This document shows positions 11,675 through 23,125 of a stretch of DNA of 64,000 bases, piece after piece. Each line of letters opens with the position of its first letter. Positions within the stretch are counted from its first letter, which is position 1. The stretch is taken from positions 1,116,001-1,180,000 of the forward strand of contig CP085835.1 in the NCBI GenBank assembly GCA_020809705.1, written 5' to 3'. The position numbers and the translations under genes are program-made. The DNA is from Calonectria ilicicola. Taxonomy: Eukaryota; Ascomycota; Sordariomycetes; Hypocreales; Nectriaceae. The notes under the pieces are model-generated. The model had not been told where the DNA came from. It did not search any database and saw only the letters and a program-made list of their open reading frames with translations.

Positions 11675-12614
11675 CTTATCAGCTGATGATGGTTGAGTTT
11701 GTTCCGTAGGTATTGATTTCGCAGTTAATCGGACTTGATATAACAGATTGGTGTTTGGAAGAAGCAAATTGGAAATATTATTTATTGAGCGATTGCTCTT
11801 ATAGTTCGAAGTCTCGGCGCAGCGGGTAGTTACAGTCCGGTAGATTATAAATCAGGCTAGGATGCAGTCATCCTACAATCAATGGTGCTTAGTACGCATA
11901 TCTAGCTCCGGAACTTTGTGCCCCACATCGTAGGGATAGAGTGGAGTTTCCCAACACACCTGTTGATCTGGAAAGTTGGAGCCCCATGCAGATTGCTGGG
12001 ATTATTATGCGTTAGTTATAGCCATCAACAATACCAATTGTAACTCGCTAAGTGGGCCCACTCAAATCCTTCCTCGGGTGTACACGATCAGCTCCTTGGC
12101 GAAAGACTCTATGGTATCAAGTTCGGCTAGCCCGAACCTAACGATACGTTGGGCCATGTCGTGGCTAAACATTTTGCGGTACTTTCCGTAATTCTGGACT
12201 GCGGTGCAATCGATGCACCAAGTAAGTCTCACGGACATCGAGAACTGCCATGGAAATACTCGGCTTGTCCTTCATGAGCCACCATGAGACGCTACATGCT
12301 CTATTTCCAGAGCCAATGACCACTACTGTCAGATATATCAGAGGAGAATTTTGCCACAAGCTACGACCTGCCAGATTGGATAGAGGCTAGGTCCGGCCAA
12401 GTCGACACGCCAGGCTGGATAACCACTTGACCAAGATCAATCCAGGATAGCTTAAGGGCTATCCCCAAAGGCAATGTCCTTGAGAACCACGTATAATAAT
12501 CCCTTAGGGAATTTCTTCTAGAAGACAGAGCTTCAGACAAGACAGACAATACACGATCTTTTACAGCAATATCTAACAACTACATCCCTCTTGTCAGGAA
12601 GGGATGAGATTGAA
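11675..12614. other. Intergenic stretch
   Basis: It holds the probable promoter of the Rossmann-fold gene and otherwise only short uninformative frames. The right end has a purine-rich run (GGAAGGGATGAGA) just before the candidate LTR. Confidence 0.45.
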
Positions 12615-12917
12615 TGTTGGGCAGTTGCTGGTGAGGCAGGTCCTGCCAATTCCACTTGGTGGGACTTGAAACGGGCAAACCCGGATCTTTGGGAACTCTT
12701 CCTCGCTGTCACAGGCTGGAGCCTGGTTGGAGATTAAGGCTATGCCTTATCTGGAACCTGGATAGCAACACCTTGATAGCAAGAACCTAAGGTATATAAA
12801 GAAGAAGTTAGCCCTCCAGGCTACTCTTCTCTTCTTTCCTCCTTAGCTTTAGATAGACCAATACGAGGCACCAGTTCGTGTGAACAACCAACTGTCCAGC
12901 CCTTCATACTCGCAACA
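12615..12917 (+). mobile_element. Candidate solo or truncated LTR
   Basis: A 303-bp block starts with TGTTG and ends with CAACA, the inverted ends usual for LTRs. It holds a TATATAAAG box at about 12793 followed by a pyrimidine-rich stretch. A purine-rich tract lies directly upstream, as expected before a 3' LTR. No second copy, primer-binding site or 5-bp target duplication is seen, so this is a suggestion only. Confidence 0.35.
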
Positions 12918-13117
12918 TGTTGAGGAGATCAAACCACGTCCAGTTCACGATACAACCTAGAGGGATCACCGAACCGCAACCTCAGGCAAATATGAGTGAG
13001 GATGAGAAAGGTATTTCGAGTCGGGACGAAGGGACTGAAGTCAGCCACGTAGACATCAAATCATCACACGTTCAGCTCAGAGCATCTCGATCGGGGGCAA
13101 ATTCGGGTCATATACTA

Positions 13118-15403
13118 TTATATGTAAAATATAGCTGAGCTTGCTGAATAGTTGGGTAGTGGTAGATTGGGATCTAAGTAGTCCCAGCTTTCCAAAAATC
13201 CGGGCTGCAGAGGGAGAGCTATCGTGTTGTCCAATAATGTAGCTCTCTGACCAGTTGAAAGTCGATCGTTGATAAATATTTCTGCAATGCGGTACAGAAC
13301 CTTGCAAAGATCAAACTGTCGCTTCAGAGTGTCGCGGGTCAAGCTAAGCTGTTCGATAGTGTCAAGAACGTCCTTCAGCAACCCAAGGTCGCTGGTATCT
13401 GCATTTTTGATGCAATGCAAAAAGGCGACGACAAAGGGCGTGAACGATGAGTGGAGAAAAATCCTGAAAGTCTCTTTAGTCTTTATTCACCATGTGGGAT
13501 TGAGTTAATACTACCAGATACCATAGAGGGACGTGGCGGGCATTCCTGCAGATATCGTGTGCGGCCAGCGAGCCAGGTGGGCTCGTAAGCCCTCTCGAGC
13601 AGCGTCGAAGCAATCTGGTATGATATCCTGGACTGAATTGGATAATTTCGCACCCCGGTAAAGGATAGTAAGGACTGAATAGTAGGAAACCTCGCTCGGT
13701 TCCAAGATAGAAGAGAGGATGTCTTTGCGATGTGCATTGGAGGCATCGATCTGTTTCCAGCCATTATGCCAACGACTCAAGCTTATCTTTAGGTCAGCAA
13801 TCAACATCTGTCGCTTTGTTGTGTCAAGTGCATTTGAGGAAGGGGAATAAAGCAGTTGGTAAATCTGAGCTTGTAGGCATGAAAATTCGATGAAAGCAGC
13901 GAAGGCTTGGTCCCATGGCAAACCCCCGGGGTCCTGGGAAAGGCCGCACTGCTTCACGTCAACTTCATAATCCTGAATTATTGGAGCTCTTCCCAGGCGT
14001 AAAGATAGGGTCTTGTCGAAAATGAAGATGCTCCAGAATAGACGCCTCGCCCTCTGAGCCTCTATTGGAGGTAAGTGCACTATCCTCTCTTCGCGATGGT
14101 AACCTAGAGCGAGGCAGTGTCTCGCAGCAATGGCTGTTAAGCTAGCATGAAGAGCTAGATCCCCTTCCATTTGGGCATTGACGAACTGTAGACCTAGATG
14201 AGCTGAGGCTCGTCGCGAAATATGGGGAGGGCATACCGCGATCGAGAGTATCAAAGTGTGTTGATACGTTGGCCTTGTTACCACCTCATATGTTTCATAT
14301 CCAGACTGAAAATTCTCGTGGCAGATACTATAGAACTTTTTGACTTCTTCGTCATCTAGGCCGCCATGCGTTTGGTTCATCAAATCGCCAAGAATGACAA
14401 AGAACATCCCATTGAAAAGCGTTAGTTCACTCGCTGAAAGCGGCTCCAAAGGAAAGTAAATGCGCCGGCATAGCTCCTCGACCTGCCACAGATCTTGAAC
14501 TGCGTAGAACAAGAAAAGCAAAGATCGAGTCTCTGGATTCTAGTTAGTATGGATGATGAGAGTCGGTGGTGGGCAGATTAGGCTCACCTTTGAGAGTACC
14601 AAGCACCTGAAGGGTAAAACTAGACGGAGGCAACTCCATCCGTGTATGTTCATAATTCGAAGACTCACGAGGCATCCTTGGGGGCTTTAGCGTCGAGTCT
14701 GAGTTCTGCAAAATAGCTCTAAGGGTGGTAACCTCTTCCATTATAGAGGGTGAGCGTTCGGCGTCATTCGATGTCAGTTCTGAAACCTGACAGGCAAGCA
14801 GCGTCTGCTGCCCAAATGATGATACTCCCTCGAAAGATGGAGTGCGGTATCCTATTAAACTCTGTGGAGCAGGATGGCTGCTGACTCGGATAGCATGTGG
14901 TTCAACGTAGTGTCTTGAGTTGCTACCACTAGTGGGTTGGCTCGACTGGGTCCTGAGTGCCTCTTCGACGGCACAGAGTCTTTCATGGAGATTTTGGAAC
15001 TGTTCCTCACTGGGACTATTCTTAGGGCCAATTTACGCGGAAGTGTGTTGCTTGATCGCACCTGGGGGACTTTTCATTTGGCGAAAGCTGCCTTGTGGCA
15101 GATGATGTGGCAGATGATGTACCCACAGGCTGGCAGACCAGATGGGAGGTGACGCAGTTGGAGCAAGGAAATCGCCGATTACATCGGGTCTGTAGAAACT
15201 TAGCATTCGAGTCATCGAAGATCTCGGGAAAAAGGGATGTGGGGGGAAATACCTTGCGTAACCGGCAATTGTGACACTGCCCGGAGGAAAACAACCCAGG
15301 TTAGTATGGCATGATATCAGTGGAACCATCGACGACTTACAGCTCTCGGAATCACACTCTTTACTAACCGTTCCCCGTCCATGGTGGCCATGTTCTGGAT
15401 CAT
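13118..15403 (-). CDS. Zn(II)2Cys6 transcription factor with fungal_trans domain
   Basis: Six exons on the minus strand: 15403-15341, 15276-15253 (24 nt), 15189-15062, 15015-14588, 14532-13522 and 13473-13118, giving 669 aa with all phases matching. The zinc cluster is split over exons 1-3: VIPRA, CHNCRLRK and TRCNRRFPCSNCVTSHLVC, which fits C-x2-C-x6-C-x5-C-x2-C-x6-C. A coiled-coil linker (FQNLHERLCAVEEALRT) follows, then the middle homology region near 330-480 with RRLFWSIFIFDKTLSLRLGR. It should bind CGG-type sites in the nucleus; targets are unknown. Start: the ATG at 15403 is used, but the frame is open to an ATG at 15511 that would add a DSV/DAV repeat encoded by a 9-bp array, and an ATG at 15382 is also possible. 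Confidence 0.88.
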
Positions 15404-15471
15404 GACAGATGATGGTTCTGCAAGAATTTGTCTCGGGCATCCTCTAGGGTTTACATATTTTCCTGTGGCGC

Positions 15472-15516
15472 CCACGGAGTCCACGGAATCCACGGCGTCC
15501 ACGGAATCCACGGGGC
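15472..15516. repeat. Five tandem 9-bp units CCACGGarT
   Basis: Units CCACGGAGT, CCACGGAAT, CCACGGCGT, CCACGGAAT and CCACGGGGC follow without gaps. On the minus strand they would encode DSV/DAV triplets in frame with the downstream zinc-cluster gene. They may therefore be leader, promoter or N-terminal coding sequence. Confidence 0.85.
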
Positions 15517-15645
15517 TCCACTACATGATCCTTGGCAGGATGTAGATTACTGCCCGTGGGCTCGACTAAAAAAGGGGCCCACTATTCTAGTAGGCGGCAA
15601 AATTCTGGGACAGTCACTTTGGCGGGGCTGGCTTCTCTCAAACTG

Positions 15646-15975
15646 TTACGACCTGGGCTCCATATCCGTAGCCCACGACAGCGGTGTGCGACCGCCATAG
15701 TCCATAGAGTTTGGGTCGATGCCGTCCTTTGCAAGCAGAAATCCCACTATAGCATTTCGCCCTCTGCGCGCAGCCCATAATAGCGGTGTCTGATGGTTCT
15801 TGTCCCTGGAGTCTGGGTTGATGCCCTCCTGTGCAAGTGCCAACGCCTGTCTGTATGGCACCTTGCAGGGAACTTCTGCCAATTTGCTCAACATACCCAA
15901 GTCTCCGCAAGTGATGGTACGCTCAGGCAGCTCCGGAATAGGCTTGTAGAGGAGGTGGGCTTCCCTCGTGATCAT
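15646..15975 (-). pseudogene. Ankyrin-repeat gene fragment
   Basis: A 109-codon minus-strand frame contains one and a half ankyrin repeats: NHQTPLLWAARRGRNAIVGF then LLAKDGIDPNSMDYGGRTPL, with SWATDM after. It ends abruptly and no upstream effector domain is found within the next kilobase. The DGIDPNSxDxxGRTPLSWA style matches the long ankyrin arrays of fungal STAND proteins, so this is probably the remnant of such an array. It lies next to the decayed NACHT gene at 17.7 kb but on the other strand. Confidence 0.55.
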
Positions 15976-16049
15976 CCATATGCATAGGCTTTTTTAGCTA
16001 TGTGTGAAAATCGCAATTCGCTAGGTAGCTCGTAGGACTACCTAGACCT

Positions 16050-17458
16050 ATTTTTACGCATAGTTCAATACTTCTCCGAATCATACGGAGCACAGAGAAC
16101 TATAAGCTCTTGGATTGAGAGACTCGTAGGACAAAACGAGCCTCTTTTCCGTCACTGCAATAACAAGCAAGATGCGATCACGGATCGAGTTTTCTGCATC
16201 CTTGGATCCTGGACCAGTACGGTTACATATTTTATGAAAAGTCCTGGCGGTTACAGGCCGATCGTTTATGCATATGCTGCGTCGGTAAACATTCCCCCCC
16301 AGGACTCACTGGTAGCGGCATTGGACGAAACGCTCCCAGATCTAATGTCTAAGAGCAATCTGTTAAGGGATACGACAACTGAAGGTTTAATGCTTAGACA
16401 AGCAAGACCCTATTATTCGACGACCTCAGACCTTAGATCGCCATATAGTTCTCCTAATGGGAATGAAGGAACACCGCTCTTGCTCCACACAGCCTTAGAC
16501 GATCTCGAATCCGCTTCCATTCCATCTAATATACTTACTGCGCACACATTGCACATCCTTGACGGGGTCCAGATCCAGTGGACTGTAAACATATCACGAC
16601 ATCTTCTGCTCTCTTCGTCTGCAGGATACTACGTGCTGGAAATATATGCGCTTCCATCTATACTACAACATTGTACTGTTTCCTTAGCAGGGGCCGGAAT
16701 CTCCGATGATTTTATGGTGCAGGTGTTGGATTCCTACTTGCTGCTATTCAATCCTGTCAGATATATCAGAGGATCACGGCTGTGCTGTATCCGAGGCCAT
16801 GGTGAAATGGCCACCTCGGAAGAAGGACCTCCGAGGCCATGTTATTTTCTACAGAGCTACATCTTGGCTACATAGCTAACTCAGCAGCCCTGAAGCTAGA
16901 GACACAGAACAGAGACAATACAAGATCTATCACCCAAAATTTCTGGCAAATCCCAGAAATGATGCCGATCCCCATAGTAAACGGTTCGGAATCTGGCGCC
17001 GATGGTGGTGCTGGTGTGTGTCATGTTTGTCGCGGCGTCTACGAAATCAGGAGCTATCAAAGTTAAGCGATCGCATATCGACAGTAATGAGACAGCGAAA
17101 TGCTAGGGTCATAGGGAATAGTGAATACGATCCGTGTCTCGCAATAGAGATGGCATGTTATAACCAAGGGCTGTGGAATTCAGGGCTTTGGCCATTACTG
17201 TGGCCAAGGATTGCGATGGTGGATGAGCATTTGAGGAAATCATAATCCTTGGAACTTTTGGGTGCTGTTCAGGAATTAGAGAGATTCAATGCCATTTTGG
17301 ACGTTTTTGTGAGTAATCTTATGACAGCAGAACATACAGAATTATGGTGCAAACCTAGCTAACTCTCAACTAGTTTCGCGATATTTGTCGTTATCTTGAC
17401 GGTCTGTCAGGTCGACCTTGGTATTGCTCAAATTGTTGGGTCGTTTGGAGGCAAGTGA
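16050..17458 (+). pseudogene. Decayed fungal-specific protein with a C-terminal membrane segment
   Basis: The frame is open from about 16050 to 16875 and reads YFSESYGAQRTISSWIERLV, then LVGQNEPLFRHCNNKQDAIT, VFCILGSWTSTVTYFMKSP and IQWTVNISRHLLLSS. Coding similarity then jumps frame near 17018 (LSKLSDRISTVMRQRNARV), hits an in-frame TAG inside NPWNFWVLFRN*RDSMPFWT near 17272, crosses an intact-looking intron (GTGAGT ... CAACTAG) and ends with the hydrophobic FAIFVVILTVCQVDLGIA before a stop at 17456. The pattern resembles a widespread uncharacterised fungal family with a C-terminal anchor. At least one frameshift and one nonsense codon mark it as dead. Edges are approximate. Confidence 0.5.
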
Positions 17459-17689
17459 GGCGGAGCAACTTTAGAGTGAAGATCACTGTCAATAGGGGAT
17501 ATCTTGAGTCACAATTAGGCTCCACCGTGGTGCCAAGAAGGCAACGCTTAGGGTTCTTTCAGGCATCAAGAAAAGCTTCTCGTTGTGTCTATAACAACCA
17601 TGATACCCTCATTCAGGCTGAGAAAGCAAGGACCCCAGAACGAAGGACGTTCCCGTGTGCTCGTCATTGACAATTCTCGTATCTTCGTT

Positions 17690-18830
17690 TTAATATGCCC
17701 TCTGTGCCTTGGGGAACGAAAGCCCCACCTCCGGGAAGTTCTTCCTCGTCACGCTCAGCATGTTGACTCGCCGATTTCTCGACCTCACTTCCACGTTGAA
17801 GACGCCGAACGCGAAGACGTAATACGTCGCGAACCGGCCGCCGTGGCGCTGGCTGTTCGAAAAGCTGGTGCAACAACTGCACAACTTGGTGCCCGTCGAT
17901 GCAGTGTAGGGTATGCGGCCGGTGCATGACAAGCTCGCGTCCGGGTTAGGTGCATATCTGAACCTTGCCTTAATACTCGTCTAATCGAGATCAGGAACTT
18001 CCCCGGACCATGCTTGGCCCGCTGAGCTGCAGCGGATCCTCGCCCGGATCGAAGAGAGGAACAGAGGTAAGGCGTCATTCCCGGGCTTCTTGTGTTAAGC
18101 TAACGGAGCGAAGCTAAGACACAGCGGGAACTACACTCCTGGCTCGACGGCTGGTCCCGAAATGAACACTACCATGACTCCCTCCCGAAGAGGCTCGTCG
18201 GCACCTGCGATTGGGTCTTCTACCGGCCCGCATTCTAGAACCGGCTCAACCAAGAATTCTCTGCAGGCGCAAAGCTACTGTGGATCAACGGGCCCGCTGG
18301 GTTCGGCAAGACGATTCTCTGCGCGCACGTCGTCGAATACCTCTCACCTACGCTTGATATACCCGCCGCCCATTTCTTCTTCTCATCCGACCTCGAGAGC
18401 CGTGAAGACCCTTTTGTGGCGGTATGATCATGGATTTCCTAGGCTGTGTTGTAGCACGAGGGCGCGTCTGAGTACGTCCGCTAGAGGTGGGAGGCTGATT
18501 TGGACCCTGTTACGACTAGTGCGAATGCCGTTATGCTCTTCAAACAGCTCCTCCACTCTGTTCCCGACTGTATATTTGTTGTCGACGGTCTAGACGAATT
18601 TACCTTCTTGGACAACAGCAACACGTTGGTCACCGGATTTCTCCATACTGTTACAGACGCGCGGTTATTGGGACGAACACTCGCGTTCTTGTAGTCAGTC
18701 GCGCCGAGCCAGAGATCCGACAACCCTTTACAAACGACGCGCTCCAAAGCTTTGCCGAATACGAGATTTCACTCGATGACTTACGATCCCAAGGGGCACT
18801 GCTCATGCGTACTTCTCCTGTTTGCTCCTA
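17690..18830 (+). pseudogene. Decayed NACHT-domain STAND protein
   Basis: A mosaic of frames preserves a fungal STAND protein. The N-terminal part reads FFLVTLSMLTRRFLDLTSTL and WRWLFEKLVQQLHNLVPVD, with in-frame stops at 17820-17822 and 17907-17909. The NTPase part reads LLWINGPAGFGKTILCAHVV (Walker A near 18290), AAHFFFSSDLESREDPFVA and, in a further segment near 18560, CIFVVDGLDEFTFLDNSN (Walker B). More stops fall between these blocks. No C-terminal repeat array is left. Such proteins act in self/non-self recognition and programmed cell death in fungi; this copy cannot make a full product. Confidence 0.75.
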
Positions 18831-20080
18831 GATTCAGCAGTGGGTGGCCATCAATTGCCACCTCGTTTATACAAAGATGCATGGTCAGGCGGTAGTTGGT
18901 CTTAGAGTGGGCCTTTTCCTTTGGTTGGGGAGGTTGGTGGAATAACTGGTGCTGAGTGAAATCATTCCTCCTCTGGCTCCTGAATGCTACCCATCTTGGG
19001 CATCATTCATGCATGCCCTGGTCAGACGCTTGCTTTTGGCCTCTTTGCCGAATGCCAATTGTGCCACCGTTCCGCTGCGAACGTGGAAATTCAACCGACG
19101 TGGCCGTCACCGGCCTCCTTGGCAGTCGGCTAATCCGGCAGTTCCTTCCTGTTATCTATCTATTCGAATCAAAGTAATGGAGGTTGGTGGCCTGTAGGAT
19201 GGGCTTTCGCTGCAAGACCTGTCTCACCAAGCGCTAGCTAAGCCTTTAGCTGGAAAGAAGATTCGAGAAGAGGAATTTAAACGACTTCATGGACAGGCGA
19301 CGAAGACCTCATGGTCTAGAACATAGGATGGGAGGGTCAGTAGCAGCTTGCATGGCATCTTCTCAAGTCCGGCCCCTAGTTGACAGCCTCTTTAAGCCAG
19401 GGAGCATCCTTCCTACCCCCTAGTTGCAGAGATACCCAGATAGTTGCCTTCCATTACCTTCTTCATTGGGAAATTGATGTGCATGAAGGAATTACGAGTC
19501 AACCTCTTCCGCAGTTTTGAATTTATCGCCGGCCAACCGAAGGTTTGCCCCTAGGCAGTATGGGAGATGCATAATCTGCCCCGCCACCGAATTTCGAATC
19601 AATCCTTTCTAGTACTACTGCTAATAAAGGCAACACGTTATATGGGGCACTGGCGTTGGTGGAAGGGAATGGGATTTACTAGGGTTAACTCATACCAATA
19701 ATCATGCGAGCAGATCCGTATATCTTGCTTCATCCATCGTTTATGGAGTACTACGGCACCTTGCAGTTGAGGCAGTCTAGCTACAGTTAAAATTAGGTAG
19801 AGGCTGCGAACATCATGAAAAGAATCTTTCCTTACAAATAGTGCTTGGAGTAAAACCTTAGTGTATATAACAATTATGGCCATTAGGTCAGGTTATCATA
19901 AAAGAAAAACCAGGGAAATAGTCTAAGAAATGACGGCGTCGAATACAGAGATCTCTCAGGATATAAGTTCATGCAGGTCGGATTCCTTAGAGGAGGAAAG
20001 TCCAACTGAGTCCCAAAACAGAGATATGGTCCCAGATCCGGTCCTCTGCGGGGACCCTGACAGGGGTATATGATCCCAAA
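18831..20080. other. Gene-free stretch
   Basis: About 1.2 kb downstream of the NACHT relic with no coding similarity that I can recognise. It is probably further decayed sequence. Confidence 0.5.
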
Positions 20081-20260
20081 ACTGGGCCTGCTCAGACACC
20101 TCAGCCCAAGCTCAGCCCGAGCTCAGCCCGCCTCAGCTTGAACTCCGGGTCCCTCAGCCCGACCTCAGCACCAAGTCAGCTTAGAGCGGCAGGAGCTCAG
20201 TTCTAGAAACGGAAATGGATTTTGGCGTGCTTGAGTTTCGTCTCCGGGTTTAGCGGTATT
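20081..20260 (+). repeat. Candidate dispersed repeat with CTCAGCCC runs
   Basis: Several CTCAGCCC(G/A) words follow each other at 20098-20165. They are followed by AGCGGCAGGAG and AAACGGAAATGGATTT, which recur at 50138-50200, and by CTTGAGTTTCGTCT, which recurs on the minus strand near 3305. These shared words suggest copies of one element. Confidence 0.5.
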
Positions 20261-20546
20261 ATGGGCCTAAATTTAGTTGGGCCCCGAGGCTATTTGTGCC
20301 TGTGAGTATCAACTAACCCCCAGCTTATGGAAACCTGGAGACTTTTTTCTAAATCCTAAATGCCATCCAAATACTATTTCCTATTTCAAGGCCCATCACG
20401 ATAAAATATTTAGCCCTGTCGGATCCGCTTATTACTTTTACCGCTTGCTTCATTTTATGCTTGATATTCATTACATTCATATGCACTAACTCGAATGCAT
20501 AACTACAGATGGAATCTCGCAACGCAGACGTAATCTGGTAGCCGCT

Positions 20547-22149
20547 ATGTCTTGTGAAGTTCCAGAGTCTCTTTTGGGAGACAGTGTTTCCATGTCACAG
20601 AGCTCATATCCTCTAGGCCCCGGGGATCAGGAGGCTAAAGGCTCATTATGGGAGTGGGTTGGATATTCTCCTGTCATGAGCACGCAGGGAAACGAACCTG
20701 AGGCTGCGGTAATAGAGTGTTGGAAGTATGGAGAAGCTGAAGAAGCTCCTGAAGTAGCACCGACCACAAAGTACACCAAACTTGATGCTCAGGATATTGA
20801 CGAATGGCTCAAGAGCCCTGATCTTTTACCGAAGGGACAGCAACCTTTGTCCGGATTCCAGGTACTGGCAATGAGCGGCACTGGTTCTCAACTCCCCCTT
20901 ACAACAAATGAACAATGGGATGCCATTAGCGCTACCTTTAAGCTTCCACCTGTATACAATCACTATCCCTCTTCAGATTGTGGAGCATGTGGGATGTTTT
21001 CGCAAAGTGATGGCACCTACGGTAACTTCAGTTGATATATGTGGGAATATGCTGAGACTGATTGCAACCAGTTTTCATCATACGGAAACCACGAGACAGT
21101 GGAGGAATAAGTGTGATTCTTAGATATGATCCACAAACGAACGCAACTCGCGGGATCTTCGTTCTTGATATGTCAATTTTCGAGCTCGATGATCTCAAAA
21201 ACATGCCTGCTCAATTCATCGAGTGCAGTCACCCCTTGCTCTTTCCTATGCTTGCTGTTGAGTTAACACTTTCAAAAAGAATCATGTGGCTACGCGATAT
21301 CAATGCACAATTGGAAGAAATGGAATATAAGACAGGATCTGGCTGGAGATTCGATGATAATTGGTCCCCACTTAGTGACTATCGGGGTCTGGTCAGGAAG
21401 CTTGGCTATATTCAAGGTCAGCTATATTTAGGGCTGAGTACAATTCAGACGATCCGATTTTCGACTGAATTTATCTCTCGGAAACTGCAATATCTTGACC
21501 AGGCTTTACAAGAGGGATGCTAAATGAAACTGAGAACACACTCGCAGATGTTGAACGAACGAATTGAGTACATCTAAAGCACCCTCGAGTAGGGATATCT
21601 CTACGAAAACATTGAGAAACGAACACAAGCGCAACAGACCGTGGTGAGTATCCCTTCATTTTATGCTTAAAAGAAATACAAATTTGAAAAGAACTAACTC
21701 CATCAAGTTGTTCAATCTCATCTCTCAGTCAGATAGCCTCATTAATGTCAGTCTTGCGAAAGACTCAAAGGAAATCGCTGCCGCAAGCAAACAAGACAGC
21801 ACTGCTATGAAAATAATCGCCATTTTAACTACCTTTTTCTTGCCCGGCACCTTTATAGCAGTAAGTTGTAGTTTATGACGTTTTATTTACAAACATTTGA
21901 AAGTTTGCAAAACGTTGACCATTATGGTAGACATTATTCGCAATGCCCTTATTTAACTGGTCCCAGAATTCAATCAGCCAGGTCACAACTCGGCACTTTT
22001 GGGTCTACTGGGCCGTGGCAGGTCCTCTTACATTCACTACCGTGGCATGCATGATTGCATGGGCACTTTGGAATAATAGCCGCATTCAAATCTTACGTTC
22101 ACGTGCGAGAGAGAGTTTGGACGCTAAAATAGGAGGCGAGGAGGCCTAA
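20547..22149 (+). pseudogene. CorA-like Mg2+ transporter-family protein, broken
   Basis: The C-terminus is clearly CorA-like: SKEIAAASKQDSTAMKIIAI, LTTFFLPGTFIA (membrane helix 1), TLFAMPLFNWSQ and HFWVYWAVAGPLTFTTV (helix 2), built from exons 21708-21860 and 21931-22149 with good splice sites. Upstream, the soluble part (ATRGIFVLDMSIFELDDLK; LVRKLGYIQGQLYLGLSTIQ) is in one frame that hits TAA at 21521, TAA at 21575 and TAG at 21590 before reaching the donor at 21644. At about 20990-21100 the frame also has to change at least twice (DCGACGMF..., VDICGNMLRLI, then GGISVILRYDP). Three stops in one frame cannot be spliced out, so the gene is dead while its introns remain recognisable. Confidence 0.75.
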
Positions 22150-23125
22150 GGAGAAAGTCATAAAGTATCGAGATTTTGAGATTGGAATGCACAGCCACGA
22201 AACGTGCACTTTGTTTCATAGCCTTGAATAATTATGTCACTACTCAATATTTGACACAGCAGATCATTCAAAACAGAACATGATATCATTTAGAATGAAC
22301 CATCTTATGATTTATTATTTCTTGGTGTTTAGTCTGCCCTATTTTCCCTTGGACACTTTGTAACGCTATTTAAGCCTTGAAAAAAAGAAAAATGACACAA
22401 GCGTTTGGCTTATAAAACATACAACGCTGAAGACTAGTTATAAATAGGTATGTTATGAATATTGTGACAAAATAGATGCAGTATGGAATCCATGGGACCC
22501 GCTGATATATATGTTATGACCTAGCACATCTTGGGCGATTTCGGGTGATTGAAGGGGAGAGTTTCCACATCTCACCATGGCTTTCTATTATTCTATTTCT
22601 CTTCTTGGGTCATTGTATGCTCTAAGGACTGAGTTGCATGCCTGAAAAGGTAGTGATAGCAGCACATTCTATCCATGTAGTTGTACAAACTCAATGACAA
22701 TACAGCATATTTTAATTTTATATCAGAAAGCCTTGGCATTTAATGAGGGTCACTGGAAAGAAAATGATTATCCAAAAGCAAAAGGAGTAAAGGGCCTTAG
22801 TCAGTATTACAACATTAATGTGCACCCTGGCTAGTAGTTGTTCAGGAGAGGTTGTGGGAATATGATAAAAAGATGATTCGTAGGGGTATTAGCTGGGTAC
22901 AAAAGAGTAACCAGGCTTCTGCGGTAGGTCTTGCAACGCCCAAAGGAAACTTTTTACTGACGTAGGCACAGCTACCGAATTTTCAAACCTGCAAGGGGAA
23001 GCTTCTAGCACTCGTAGTAGGCCAAATACTAAACGGGATGGGGTTGGCCATGGCGATCTGGGGCTTTTTGGGGTCGATGTGTAAGTGATCAGCCAGACGT
23101 AGTATTACCAATAAACCGAATAAGC
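22150..23125. other. AT-rich intergenic stretch
   Basis: Nearly 1 kb with many stops in all frames and no recognisable feature. Confidence 0.5.

Noticed and set aside
12917..13138. 73-codon plus-strand frame at the end of the candidate LTR, possible gag start
   Set aside because: Its end overlaps the last exon of the Zn2Cys6 gene on the other strand, no primer-binding site precedes it and no gag motif is visible.
17664..18078. Three overlapping minus-strand frames of 80-97 codons
   Set aside because: The same bases encode recognisable NACHT-protein segments on the plus strand; the minus frames have odd composition only.
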